From the IMG/VR virus record IMGVR_UViG_3300032294_002710, positions 62,001-126,000 of that record: a DNA stretch of 64,000 nt; one strand, given 5' to 3'. The notes beneath the pieces were generated by a model. It did not search any database. It was not told the DNA's origin and saw only the letters and a program-made list of their open reading frames with translations. A program made the translations under genes and the position numbers. Shown piece by piece: positions 1 through 8,656 of the stretch; the stretch's first letter is position 1, and each line of letters begins with the position of its first letter. The stretch comes from a virus.

Positions 1-118
1 CAGCAAATGATTCAAATATTTCATCTTCTGTGATAAACCAAATAGATTTTATAAAATTTTCATTTCTATCGTGTCTTCTGACGTATGTACTTTCAAAAAG
101 ATATTTTAGACTTCTCAT
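1..118 (-). CDS. Partial hypothetical protein (N-terminal 39 residues)
   Basis: An open frame starts with ATG at 118 on the minus strand and runs off the left edge of the window. The start lies 1 nt downstream of the stop of the next minus-strand gene, so the two are probably co-transcribed. The protein begins MRSLKYLFES, which fits the aromatic/basic leader with an LxE site seen in about 25 proteins here (compare the T4 capsid-targeting sequence). No domain can be recognised in the visible part. Confidence 0.6.
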   Translation of the reverse strand, partial: MRSLKYLFESTYVRRHDRNENFIKSIWFITEDEIFESFA

Positions 119-119
119 T

Positions 120-809
120 TTATTTAAGTTTTTTATCTAATATTCTAGCGATATTTGAACCTATTGTGAAGTGTATGTTTCTAAGTGTATCTGTTTCAAT
201 TGTCTCGAATTCTCCCATAAATTCAAATTGATATCTGTAAGTATCTGATTCATCATCATCAGTTTTTTTATCAATTTTATAAATTGATACAGATATTTTA
301 TAGTTATTATTTACATCAATTTCAAAATCGAAAGTCACTTCATCACAAGGTGTAGTCTTGAATTTTGGTTCATACTTAACATCAAAAATACTATAGTCTG
401 TTATTTTAGCTCTTCTCATATAGTAGTTCAAAAACATAGCTGGTGCCTCTATAAAATCTGATAAAATTTGAATATCCTCTCCAAAGTCATTTGATTGTAT
501 GATATCTTCAATTTTATTTTTCATATCAACTATTGTATTTATATCTACTTTTCTATAATTACAATTTATATCGTATAGATATATGAATGAATTATCAATT
601 AACTGTTTTTTATCTAAATCAACTTTAAATATAAATTTAGTGTGTATAATAAGTGTGTCTTCGATTGAAAGACCATGTATTGATATTACTAATTTATAGA
701 ATTTTTCATCCTCCGACATTTCATATACTGTGTCTATGGATTGTACTAATCCTTCTTCTTCCTCAAATATATCTTTAAATGTTTGTTCTATTTCTGCAAT
801 TCTTATCAT
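120..809 (-). CDS. Hypothetical protein, 229 aa
   Basis: An unrecognised, acidic soluble protein with no membrane segment or cysteine cluster. It is the middle gene of a tight minus-strand run, 1 nt from each neighbour, so it is very probably translated from the same message as the nucleotidyltransferase gene at 811-1905. Its N-terminus (MIRIAEIEQTFKDIFEEEE) has the hydrophobic/charged alternation of the leader family but lacks the usual F-x-x-F core, so I do not count it as a member. Confidence 0.7.
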   Translation of the reverse strand: MIRIAEIEQTFKDIFEEEEGLVQSIDTVYEMSEDEKFYKLVISIHGLSIEDTLIIHTKFIFKVDLDKKQLIDNSFIYLYDINCNYRKVDINTIVDMKNKIEDIIQSNDFGEDIQILSDFIEAPAMFLNYYMRRAKITDYSIFDVKYEPKFKTTPCDEVTFDFEIDVNNNYKISVSIYKIDKKTDDDESDTYRYQFEFMGEFETIETDTLRNIHFTIGSNIARILDKKLK

Positions 810-810
810 A

Positions 811-1905
811 TTAAAAATTTTCTTTTATTTCTTGTAATAATTCTTCAAACGATGAGAATTTCATATCATATTCATTTTCTCCATCACCATATGGTCCAGA
901 ATGACTCTCAGATCTTTTGACAAGTATTTCTTCTAAATCATTGAAGTCTATATTCCAATCTTCGTGAAATCCTTCTGAATATCCACTGGCACCAAAACCA
1001 ATATGAATTGTGTTATTTTCTTCATTGTATTCATAATCTAACCATTTTCCCCAACTCTCATCACTTTCCTCGTTGAGCTTTTTGGATATTTCATCCAGTT
1101 CATAGAAGAAATTTAAAAGAGTATCATCGTACCATTCATAAACTCTTTCAAATTGTTTATCATATGCGTATTTTTTTAACTCCATTACTTTACCAACATA
1201 TCCGTTTCTTCTCAATAATTTGAATACTAAGTTGCCGGTCGAATACTCACCACCTTCTTCTAATCCTGATTGTCTAGATTTTTTTATTTTCTTCCAGATT
1301 TTATCAATTTTTTCCTTAAATGCAGAATATTTATCTTCATCTACCTGAGATTCAATCTCGTCTACAACGTCCATTATTGCAGTTGCCTTTTTGGCTAGAA
1401 CTTCTTCATCTGGTACAAATTCTACTTTTTCTGGTTTCTTAATCCATTTATTTTTCATTAATGAAAATACACCACCCATTCTACCAGTTGATATACCTTC
1501 TTTAAGACTCTTAACATCTTGAAGAGCTACTTCAACTTCATATCCCTTTAGTGTGATATCGTGTTGCATATTCCATTGTTTTTTGGCATAATCGCAAAGT
1601 TTTTCTACAAGCTCTTCATTTTCATCTATTTCTTTATAATCAATAATTATATGTAGGTCATAGTCAGAATATTTTTCGGACCAGTTGTAATTACAAAGAG
1701 ATCCGCAGAATGCGATGTCTTTAACTTCACAGTTTAGTTCAACAGACTCAAAAAAATCTCTACCAATTTGAAGAAGATCTTCTCTTACTTTTGAGTCAAT
1801 TTCAAAATTGTCCCAAATTTTTGGATTTAGATCATCTTTTAAATAAAATGATTTAATTGGCTCAAGATCTTTTTGTTGAAATTCTTCAAATTTTTTGAAT
1901 CTCAT
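811..1905 (-). CDS. Nucleotidyltransferase-fold protein with capsid-targeting-like leader
   Basis: Residues 68-85 hold a pol-beta/MNT-type nucleotidyltransferase signature: G68-S69, then S80-D81-Y-D83-L. A plausible third acidic residue lies in the EVEVALQD stretch near 122-126. The family transfers nucleotides to proteins, RNA or small molecules; the substrate here is unknown. The C-terminal half (about 150-364) is not recognised. The N-terminus MRFKKFEEFQQ fits the leader seen in many genes of this window. It heads a three-gene minus-strand operon, and a TTAATATATATA element lies just upstream (1924-1935). Fold call fairly sure, function unknown. Confidence 0.7.
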   Translation of the reverse strand: MRFKKFEEFQQKDLEPIKSFYLKDDLNPKIWDNFEIDSKVREDLLQIGRDFFESVELNCEVKDIAFCGSLCNYNWSEKYSDYDLHIIIDYKEIDENEELVEKLCDYAKKQWNMQHDITLKGYEVEVALQDVKSLKEGISTGRMGGVFSLMKNKWIKKPEKVEFVPDEEVLAKKATAIMDVVDEIESQVDEDKYSAFKEKIDKIWKKIKKSRQSGLEEGGEYSTGNLVFKLLRRNGYVGKVMELKKYAYDKQFERVYEWYDDTLLNFFYELDEISKKLNEESDESWGKWLDYEYNEENNTIHIGFGASGYSEGFHEDWNIDFNDLEEILVKRSESHSGPYGDGENEYDMKFSSFEELLQEIKENF

Positions 1906-1923
1906 TATCGCAGTTCATTTTTT

Positions 1924-1935
1924 TATATATATTAA
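1924..1935 (-). promoter_or_regulatory. TTAATATATA late-like promoter element
   Basis: On the minus strand the sequence reads TTAATATATATA about 20 nt before the ATG at 1905. The same element recurs before many genes whose products carry the aromatic leader. The promoter role is inferred from this recurrence and from its likeness in position and composition to the T4 late TATAAATA box. Confidence 0.4.
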
Positions 1936-1984
1936 AAATCACTTCTGAAATTATAAGTGAATAGTTAAAAACAAAAAACTAAAA

Positions 1985-3301
1985 GTGGATTATAATAATA
2001 TTGAAATGAGTAAATTAGTTACATTAAACGGACAAGATAATAATGTTTTAGAGGAGATTCTAAATAATGATATAATCATTTATGAAGATGTTCAAGGTTC
2101 TAAAATTTGGGTTAACTGGAATGGCCAGGCTTTTATAATAAAGCCTAAGTCAATCTCAAATGAAGCGATCAACTTGGTTGATTTAGCTATGCAGAATTAT
2201 TATAATTCTTCAATTAAATACTTCAATACATTTGATAATAGAATTCGTGGATTGATGCCTAAGAACTGGTGGTTTTGTTTTGAGTATTTTCCGGATAATC
2301 AACCAGCTAATATTGAATATAATAGAGTTCCAAAAAACGGATTAGTTTTAGCTTCTATCTGTAAAAATGGAAAGTATGAATATGAAATAGATGAATTAAG
2401 AGAGTATTCTAATTTGTTTGGTGTGGATTGTTTACCTGTAATATTTGAAGGTAAACTTTCGGATCAGATGAAAGAGGCAATAAAATATTTTTTAAATACA
2501 TCTGAGAAAGATTTAGAATATGTTTTCGGTGAAAAGTCGTTTTCATTTTTCTTCTATAAAATATTAAATCCGGTTGTTGAGAATTCTTTTTTGATGGATA
2601 ATGATTTTCAAAAGAATTTACAAAAAATAGTAATAAAGACTAAAAATTCAACTTCTACATTTGAAATATTAAATCCTTTGTATCAAAGAATTAGTTCTGA
2701 AAATTCTACAGAATTTATTGAGATCTATACTCTTATTTTAATAAACTTTTTAAACTTTTGTCAATCTTTAAATATTGATCAATTGAAAATTAAAGGAAAT
2801 AGAAAAGATGAGGCCTATCTGTATCTAATTTGTAAACTATTTAATACTTACATTTCAGAAGTTAAAAATGATATTGTAAATTTTGATTTTGTAGTTCCTG
2901 AGTTTTTTGACAAAGAAAAGTTCAAGATTAACAAAGAATTGATACCAAATAAACTTACAAATGATATTATATCTGAAAACGATAAACTCGAATATACATT
3001 CAAAGTTATTTTGGGATCTTTTAATAAAAAGAGAAAAAAGGCTATTGGTATTTTTACTGACAACACAATCATATTATTTAATGGTTTTGTAGATAAAATA
3101 GATCATATAATAGATTCACATTTAAATAAATTAAGAGAAATTGACTTAACGAGAGGTGGATTGCTAGATTTTGGTGACTTTTTTGAAATAAAGTATGATC
3201 AAGATGCTGATGGTCAGGTTTATCCAGATGTCTATGATACCTTTGAGAAGGAACCAGTTTCAACTAAGAAGAAAGGTGGTAAATTTTCTTTAAAAAAGTA
3301 A
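1985..3301 (+). CDS. Hypothetical protein, possibly a degenerate ligase-like fold
   Basis: 438 aa from a GTG at 1985; an ATG at 2006 is an equally good start (431 aa). The order of features, a strand-rich N-terminus (IWVNWNGQAFIIKPKS), an aromatic WWFCFEYF segment, and a later LQKIVIKT segment, faintly recalls the nucleotidyltransferase core of RNA/DNA ligases. However, no KxDG lysine motif is present, so this is only a weak suggestion. The tail is strongly basic (KKKGGKFSLKK). It is divergent from the 811-1905 gene and followed 30 nt later by the palm-domain gene. Confidence 0.6.
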   Translation: MDYNNIEMSKLVTLNGQDNNVLEEILNNDIIIYEDVQGSKIWVNWNGQAFIIKPKSISNEAINLVDLAMQNYYNSSIKYFNTFDNRIRGLMPKNWWFCFEYFPDNQPANIEYNRVPKNGLVLASICKNGKYEYEIDELREYSNLFGVDCLPVIFEGKLSDQMKEAIKYFLNTSEKDLEYVFGEKSFSFFFYKILNPVVENSFLMDNDFQKNLQKIVIKTKNSTSTFEILNPLYQRISSENSTEFIEIYTLILINFLNFCQSLNIDQLKIKGNRKDEAYLYLICKLFNTYISEVKNDIVNFDFVVPEFFDKEKFKINKELIPNKLTNDIISENDKLEYTFKVILGSFNKKRKKAIGIFTDNTIILFNGFVDKIDHIIDSHLNKLREIDLTRGGLLDFGDFFEIKYDQDADGQVYPDVYDTFEKEPVSTKKKGGKFSLKK

Positions 3302-3331
3302 TCTAAATACTATTTACAGAATATAATCTGT

Positions 3332-4558
3332 ATGATTTTAGAAAAGAAAATTTCACCAAATGTAATGCTTAATGTTTCACCTCGTGGTAGAAAAAAATCT
3401 CTACAGTTTTTACCAGAATGCTTAATAGAATTGTCTACACAAAAGAATTTCTTTTACAAGGAAGAAAAATTAAAATCCGCCTACATAATTGATATTATAC
3501 ATAACTTACTTTTAAAGTACTACTTTAAAAAAGAGAACTCATTTACACTTTCCTCCGTTATTTTGAAGGATAAATATGGATATCTTTACAATTATTATAT
3601 TGATTTCTTAAAGGAAAAAGATATAATCAAAATGCAAAAGAACTATCTAAAGGGTTCTAACTCAAGAATATACTCAATTAACGAGTCGATAATTAATGGT
3701 AAAATATTGAGATATTCTAACGATGACAAGGTTCTAATTAAGAAATATATTACAAAACATTTACAATTTGAACTAGATAGAAACTCTATAATTGATAGAA
3801 CAATTAAGAAAAAATTGATTTCGGATCTTTATTCCGTTCAAATTCAATTTGAGAGATCGATATTCTACTTAGATTCTCTAAAAAATGAAGATATTGATAT
3901 CTATAATAGAAATAAGTATTCTGTTGAATCAATAAATGATAAACATATTTTTTATCACTTTGACTCTTATGGTAGAATGCATACAAATTTTACAATTTTA
4001 AAATCGTTTATAAGAAAAAATTGCCTACTTATTGACGGTGAGGAGACATTTGAAATTGATATTCAGAATAGTCAACCTTTATTTTTATCAAAATTAATTG
4101 AGGAATCTGATTCAAGATGGATAAATGAGGATGAGTTTAGATTATTTTCTATACTTGTTCAATCCGGAAATTACTATCAATATTTAATTGATAATTTATT
4201 TTTAAAAGATAAATCACAGGCTAAGGACTTAACATATAAGGTTTTATTTGGTCAAAATAGAGTAAATTCGAAATCAGATAAATTGTTTTCTAAGCTATTT
4301 CCAACTATACATAACTTTATCAAGTTATATAAAGGTGAAAAAAAAGATTATAAAATATTAGCTCACGACTTGCAAAAAGCTGAATCTAATTTAGTGTTTA
4401 ATAAAATAATTAGGAAGATAATGAAACACGATTCTAATATAAAGCTTATAACTGTTCATGATTCCATAATTGCGCCTAGAAAATATAAAGATACTATTTC
4501 AGAAATATTCTTTAATGAGATATTTGAACACTTTAATAATAAAGTAAGTGTTAAATAA
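3332..4558 (+). CDS. PolA/single-subunit polymerase-like palm protein
   Basis: 408 aa. Four motifs occur in the order found in family A polymerases: GRMHTN near residue 213 (compare the TGR-x-S motif), DIQNSQP near 243 (motif A aspartate), K-x-L-FG near 302 (motif B lysine plus aromatic-glycine), and VHDSI near 374 (motif C). To my knowledge similar palm proteins with D-I-x-N-S-Q-P and H-D-S occur as hypothetical proteins in Bacteroidetes mobile elements. No exonuclease domain is visible. It could be a DNA polymerase, primase or RNA polymerase. The palm assignment is inferred from motifs only. The upstream gene is unknown and 30 nt away. Confidence 0.6.
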   Translation: MILEKKISPNVMLNVSPRGRKKSLQFLPECLIELSTQKNFFYKEEKLKSAYIIDIIHNLLLKYYFKKENSFTLSSVILKDKYGYLYNYYIDFLKEKDIIKMQKNYLKGSNSRIYSINESIINGKILRYSNDDKVLIKKYITKHLQFELDRNSIIDRTIKKKLISDLYSVQIQFERSIFYLDSLKNEDIDIYNRNKYSVESINDKHIFYHFDSYGRMHTNFTILKSFIRKNCLLIDGEETFEIDIQNSQPLFLSKLIEESDSRWINEDEFRLFSILVQSGNYYQYLIDNLFLKDKSQAKDLTYKVLFGQNRVNSKSDKLFSKLFPTIHNFIKLYKGEKKDYKILAHDLQKAESNLVFNKIIRKIMKHDSNIKLITVHDSIIAPRKYKDTISEIFFNEIFEHFNNKVSVK

Positions 4559-4595
4559 ATTAACACAGTGATATTTTATAGTTAATATATACCAT

Positions 4596-5132
4596 ATGTT
4601 AGACCTCAAAAATCCAAAATTATCTTACATATTAGTTTCATCTGGTGATATTAGAACACTTACCTCATATTTGTATTCAAGAGAATACTATCTAGTAGAT
4701 ATTAAGGGTTATTATGAAGGTAAGTTTGAAGATTCTCTATTGGCTTTTACCGAGCTTCCACCAAATGAATTAAAGAGAGATTGTTTGCATATAATGGAAT
4801 TCTTTAATCAGGATTGTGTTATAGTTAAATACAAGGATGATAACTCTGCAAAGAAGTTATTTAATGATGGTCAGGAAAAACCATTAGGTATTCTACTTTA
4901 TAATACAGATTCTAATAATAAATCTTATATACATGATGGTTTATCATTCTCATTTGTAGAACAACAACTATATTATTTTCCAAATAAAAAAGAAGATTTT
5001 AAATCTGGAATGATCGTTGAATGTTTTTCCAACAATAAGTGGATAGAGAAAAAAGTTCAAGATCCTGATGCTGAATTTTTAAAGATGTATAATTTATTGA
5101 TTAAGTATAATAAAATAAGAATACCTGTTTAA
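4596..5132 (+). CDS. Hypothetical protein, 178 aa
   Basis: Not recognised. A soluble, mixed alpha/beta-looking protein without cysteine clusters or membrane segments. It follows the palm-domain gene by 37 nt on the same strand. Its stop codon interlocks with that of the convergent cysteine synthase gene inside a TTTAAA. Confidence 0.65.
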   Translation: MLDLKNPKLSYILVSSGDIRTLTSYLYSREYYLVDIKGYYEGKFEDSLLAFTELPPNELKRDCLHIMEFFNQDCVIVKYKDDNSAKKLFNDGQEKPLGILLYNTDSNNKSYIHDGLSFSFVEQQLYYFPNKKEDFKSGMIVECFSNNKWIEKKVQDPDAEFLKMYNLLIKYNKIRIPV

Positions 5133-5140
5133 AAACAGGT
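5123..5140. terminator. Inverted repeat at convergent gene ends
   Basis: ACCTGTTT and AAACAGGT form a perfect 8-bp inverted repeat around AA, overlapping the stop codons of the genes at 4596 and 5129. The position between convergent genes suggests a bidirectional terminator, although neither side has a long T run. Confidence 0.4.
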
Positions 5141-6010
5141 TAGGTATCTATCTCCTCTATCACAGAGTATTGTTACTACTACACCTTCGGGATTGAATTC
5201 CTCTACAAATTTTTCAGCTGCTATTAAATTAGCGCCACTTGATATCCCAACAAATAATCCATTTTCAGATGCCAATCTTTTAGCTCTACATATTGAGTCA
5301 CTTGTTGATACTGTATAGATTTTATCTACCAATTTAAGATCAACTAAAAACTTAGATCCATCTCCTATGCCTTGTATACCATGTAATCCAGGACATCCAC
5401 CGGACATAACTGGTGATTCTGATGGTTCTACTGCTATTATTTTCACACCTTTTAAACTTTCTGAAAATCTTTTTTGACAACCCATTATTGTACCACCGGT
5501 GCCCGTTCCACTAATGAAAGCTTCTAATTTTTGTTCTGATGTTTGATTTATTATCTCAATTGATGTATTTAAATAGTGAGCTTCGATATTTAATTGATTA
5601 TCAAACTGGTTAGTATTAAACCAATTATTTTCTAATGAGAGTTTGTTTCTTAATTTTATAGCGCCATCAAAATCACCCGCATCTACTTCTATCAATTCAG
5701 CCCCATAAAATTTTAGTATTTGTTTTCTTTCTTGTGACATATTACTCGGCATTATAATTTTAATTTTATAACCTCTTTCGGATGCTAACCAAGCAAGTGA
5801 TATTCCGGCATTTCCTGATGTTGCCTCTACTATAGTGTCTCCTTTTTTAAGGAGATTATTTTTTTCAGCATGATTTATAATGTTAACCGCCATTCTGTCT
5901 TTTATTGAGCCACTTGGATTCATAAACTCAGCTTTGGCCCAAATTTTATCTGTTATTTTTAACATTGGTGTATTACCAACAAGGCAGGATAGTAAAGAGT
6001 TATTTGTCAT
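5129..6010 (-). CDS. cysK: Cysteine synthase (O-acetylserine sulfhydrylase)
   Basis: A full-length PLP fold-type II enzyme of 293 aa (family about 300). The PLP lysine is K37 in NPSGSIKDR. The substrate loop EATSGNAGIS, the phosphate-binding SGTGTGG and a C-terminal GISSGAN motif are all present. It should make cysteine from O-acetylserine and sulfide in the host cytoplasm. The start overlaps the end of the glycosyltransferase gene by 11 nt, so the two form a minus-strand operon. CysM or a cystathionine-beta-synthase-like activity cannot be excluded. Such a gene is unusual on a phage and may act as an auxiliary metabolic gene or supply a modification. Confidence 0.88.
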   Translation of the reverse strand: MTNNSLLSCLVGNTPMLKITDKIWAKAEFMNPSGSIKDRMAVNIINHAEKNNLLKKGDTIVEATSGNAGISLAWLASERGYKIKIIMPSNMSQERKQILKFYGAELIEVDAGDFDGAIKLRNKLSLENNWFNTNQFDNQLNIEAHYLNTSIEIINQTSEQKLEAFISGTGTGGTIMGCQKRFSESLKGVKIIAVEPSESPVMSGGCPGLHGIQGIGDGSKFLVDLKLVDKIYTVSTSDSICRAKRLASENGLFVGISSGANLIAAEKFVEEFNPEGVVVTILCDRGDRYLTCF

Positions 6011-6761
6011 ATTTGTTCTTCATTCCCATTTTTTGAGCACCGTTCTGACTATGTTTCATTATATCATCGTATGGTAGAGCAACTAACTTATTTAATAGTT
6101 CTAAATTCCTTTGGTAAGGTACAGGATCTGGTGCTCCTCTTTCATGCCATAGATGATAACAAGTTGTTGACATTTGCTCATACCAATTCAAAAATATCTT
6201 TGACTTGTGTGATTGATAGTCATCTTCACCTCCCCATCCTATGAAATCTTCACACCATCCACCAATTTTGTAGATTGCGTCTTTTCTATACATTATTATA
6301 CCACCGGCTAAACATATTTTTTGAATATCTGTCTCACCTCTTCCAGCTCTTTCTATTTTATATAATTCTTCTAATGGATAATTAACCTCATTTGGATTTA
6401 AATCTATTACTCTACTATATGGTGATACACATTCGTATTGTTCTAACAATTTTAGACCTGAAATAAACTTTTGAGGATTCATTATTAAATCACAGTCACC
6501 AAATACTATCACATCCGTAGTTGCGTGCTTAAGACCTACATTAAATGCCCAGGATTTATTGAAGGGCATTGTTGATTTAGTAAAATAATATTTTATCCCT
6601 TTTAGTGAAAAAGATGGTAGTTTAGGTGATTTATCTTGTTCTACAATTATGATCTCTATTCCTCCGAATCCTGATGCCCAATCAAGAACCCTTCTTAAAT
6701 TATGTATTCTATCATTTCTGTGTTTATATGCAATGATAAATGTGAAAAGATGTGACTTCAT
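6000..6761 (-). CDS. Family 2/GT7C-type glycosyltransferase
   Basis: 253 aa. The N-terminus (TFIIAYKHRNDR) is the start of a GT-A fold. A D-x-D-like VFGDCDL lies near residue 90. The galactosyltransferase-type acceptor motif GWCEDFIGWGGEDDY lies near 165-180. It probably adds a sugar to host surface polysaccharide, phage DNA or a virion protein. It is the first gene of a two-gene minus-strand operon with cysteine synthase. It diverges from the peptidase gene at 6831, with only AT-rich DNA between. Confidence 0.82.
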   Translation of the reverse strand: MKSHLFTFIIAYKHRNDRIHNLRRVLDWASGFGGIEIIIVEQDKSPKLPSFSLKGIKYYFTKSTMPFNKSWAFNVGLKHATTDVIVFGDCDLIMNPQKFISGLKLLEQYECVSPYSRVIDLNPNEVNYPLEELYKIERAGRGETDIQKICLAGGIIMYRKDAIYKIGGWCEDFIGWGGEDDYQSHKSKIFLNWYEQMSTTCYHLWHERGAPDPVPYQRNLELLNKLVALPYDDIMKHSQNGAQKMGMKNKYDK

Positions 6762-6818
6762 TAAATAACTTTTTTTTAATTATACTTAATAATTAATTTT
6801 TTGTTTGTAAATTTTACC

Positions 6819-6826
6819 TATATTTG
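6819..6826 (+). promoter_or_regulatory. TAnnTTTG promoter, peptidase gene
   Basis: TATATTTG matches the Bacteroidetes sigma-A -7 element. The G is followed by 4 nt and then the ATG at 6831, so the transcript should start at or next to the start codon. A TTTG lies upstream but closer than the usual -33 spacing. Confidence 0.65.
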
Positions 6827-6830
6827 TACT

Positions 6831-7880
6831 ATGAATGTTAAAAAGACCTTTATAAATCTAACTAAATTTACCTATACACACGGTACTGAAAGACTACTTG
6901 AACACCACTTACCCACTGGGTTTGAAAAAGACAAGTTTGATAACTATTTTATCAAAATTGGAGAGAGTGAAACAATGTTCACCTGTCACCTCGACACCGC
7001 AACATCTAAGTTTGAAAAAGTAAAACATGTATTTGAAAATAACTTCATAAAAACCGATGGTTCTACAATATTAGGTGCAGACGATAAAGCAGGAATGACT
7101 ATTATGTTATCTATGATTGATAAAGAGGTTCCTGGACTATATTATTTTTTCTTGGGAGAAGAAGTTGGATGTATTGGATCTGGTAATGCTTCTAAGTTAG
7201 ATTTTTCAAAATATAAAAGATGTATATCATTTGATAGAAGAGGATATGGATCAGTTATTACACACCAATTAAGAGGTCGTTGTTGTTCACAAGAATTTGC
7301 AAATAAATTAAGTGATAAACTTACAGATCTTGGTCTCACTTACCAACCAGATTCTACCGGTATTGTTACTGACTCCGCAATGTTTGTCGAACAAATACCA
7401 GAATGTACAAATTTATCAGTTGGATATTTTAATGAACACACACGAAAAGAATCACAAGATATCTCATATTTGAAAAAACTATGTCAGATATGTATTGAAC
7501 TTGATTGGGAGAACTTACCAACTGTTAGAGATCCAAAACTTTATGATATAAGACAATATGGCCCGGCTGATGAAGAAGAATATGAGTATGATTCGGGTAT
7601 TGAGTCTGCTAAATTGAAAGTTTGGATAGATGATGCACTTTATTTGGTAAAGTTAAATCAGTCTCGAGTTATTGAAGAGAGAAGTTTAATACATGATTGG
7701 ATATATAGAACCGGATCTTATACAGGATTTAGATCTGTAAATTGGAATGGTAAAGATTTTTATTTAGAGTACGATACCCACCAAGAATATGTTTGTGATA
7801 GAGATGAATTAATACTTGTTATTGATAAGTTAAATTATATACCGGTAGAAGATATGAATATCCTAAAGAAGATAAAATAA
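6831..7880 (+). CDS. M20/M28/M42-like metallopeptidase
   Basis: 349 aa from the ATG at 6831, chosen because the TATATTTG promoter ends 4 nt before it; an in-frame upstream TTG lies inside the promoter. The two-metal exopeptidase pattern is visible: FTCHLDTATS (metal H and catalytic D), LGADDKAG (bridging D), FFLGEEVGCIGS (catalytic and metal E), ISFDRRG (metal D) and a late YFNEHTRKE histidine. It should cleave amino-terminal residues or small peptides in the cytoplasm. The C-terminal third (about 240-349) is an extra region I do not recognise. It ends at a strong bidirectional terminator. Confidence 0.75.
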   Translation: MNVKKTFINLTKFTYTHGTERLLEHHLPTGFEKDKFDNYFIKIGESETMFTCHLDTATSKFEKVKHVFENNFIKTDGSTILGADDKAGMTIMLSMIDKEVPGLYYFFLGEEVGCIGSGNASKLDFSKYKRCISFDRRGYGSVITHQLRGRCCSQEFANKLSDKLTDLGLTYQPDSTGIVTDSAMFVEQIPECTNLSVGYFNEHTRKESQDISYLKKLCQICIELDWENLPTVRDPKLYDIRQYGPADEEEYEYDSGIESAKLKVWIDDALYLVKLNQSRVIEERSLIHDWIYRTGSYTGFRSVNWNGKDFYLEYDTHQEYVCDRDELILVIDKLNYIPVEDMNILKKIK

Positions 7881-7904
7881 AAAAAGACCCTTTCGGGTCT
7901 TTTT
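7881..7904. terminator. Bidirectional intrinsic terminator
   Basis: AAAAAGACCC-TTTC-GGGTCTTTTT: a compact GC stem with an A run before and a T run after. It can end both the plus-strand peptidase transcript and the minus-strand small gene at 7908-8090. Confidence 0.85.
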
Positions 7905-7907
7905 AAT

Positions 7908-8090
7908 TTATCCGAGAATTATTCCAGGATTTTTATACTCTTTTTGAGTGGCTATTTCCAACATTTGAGTAGAACTTAACTCTTTAGGATTCCATCCCTT
8001 TTTCTTAGAGTACTCAGCGATGAACTTCTCTCTTAATAGTAAAACTTCATCTTCTGATAAAACACTTTTCTTTACATCGTTTTCTAACAT
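7908..8090 (-). CDS. Small conserved-looking phage protein, 60 aa
   Basis: A short soluble protein with two likely helices; the C-terminal part contains KKGWNPKELSS and KNPGI, a pattern I associate with small proteins of T4-like phages, without a known function. It is supported by tight packing between a terminator and a divergent promoter region, where a TTTTTATATATAAAA element precedes its ATG on the minus strand. The function is unknown. Confidence 0.6.
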   Translation of the reverse strand: MLENDVKKSVLSEDEVLLLREKFIAEYSKKKGWNPKELSSTQMLEIATQKEYKNPGIILG

Positions 8091-8125
8091 AGTATTGAAT
8101 TTTTGTTTTTATATATAAAAATTCT

Positions 8126-8133
8126 TATATTTG
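8126..8133 (+). promoter_or_regulatory. TAnnTTTG promoter, acb1 gene
   Basis: TATATTTG ends 4 nt before the ATG at 8138, which predicts a leaderless message for the anti-CBASS gene and probably the following genes. Use of a host-type promoter suggests early expression, as expected for a counter-defence gene. Confidence 0.65.
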
Positions 8134-8137
8134 TATT

Positions 8138-8656
8138 ATGTTAATCAAGGTAAAAGGCATATTAGAGTTTAGCCCTGAGGATGTTACTAAAAAGCACAAG
8201 AACCAATCCTCTTGGAAGCGTGTCGCTATGATTCGTACAGATTGTGACATGGATCGATACTATGCTTGGTTTCTAAGGAAAAGATTCAACCTTGAATTGA
8301 ACAAGAATTTGAGAGGATCTCACGTTACTTTCATCTCTGACAAATTAGAAAAGTCTATTTTTGACGAGGCTTCAAGAATATTTAACGGTAAGGAGATTGA
8401 TTTCTATATTGAAACTGAACCAAGAAGTAATGGAGAGCACTGGTGGTTGAGAGTTCACTGTCCAGATGCTGAGAGTATCCGAGAAGCTCTTGGATTATCA
8501 AGAGATCCATACTTTGGATTGCACTTAACTATTGGTCACGCTAATGAAAGAAATATCGAGCACTCTGAATACATTGTTAGACAATGTAAGATGTTTGAGT
8601 TGATTTCAAATGAACCAAGAAAATCATTTAACGAACATGATATTAAAGAGTTCTAA
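8138..8656 (+). CDS. acb1: Acb1-like anti-CBASS cyclic-nucleotide phosphodiesterase
   Basis: 172 aa, a 2H-phosphoesterase with two catalytic H-x-T motifs: H62-V-T64 in RGSHVTFIS and H129-L-T131 in FGLHLTIGHA. The N-terminus (VKGILEFSPEDV, then W-K-R-V-A-M-I-R-T-D-C-D) and the spacing of the motifs match T4 gp57B, which is Acb1 and hydrolyses the cyclic di- and trinucleotides that activate CBASS defence. The T4-like length and layout make this a closer fit than other 2H enzymes. The gene has its own host-type promoter and overlaps the next gene by 20 nt. Confidence 0.82.
   Translation: MLIKVKGILEFSPEDVTKKHKNQSSWKRVAMIRTDCDMDRYYAWFLRKRFNLELNKNLRGSHVTFISDKLEKSIFDEASRIFNGKEIDFYIETEPRSNGEHWWLRVHCPDAESIREALGLSRDPYFGLHLTIGHANERNIEHSEYIVRQCKMFELISNEPRKSFNEHDIKEF

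Noticed and set aside
1985-3301. Definite RNA ligase
   Set aside because: The segment order recalls the ligase fold but the KxDG lysine is missing, so I left it as unknown.
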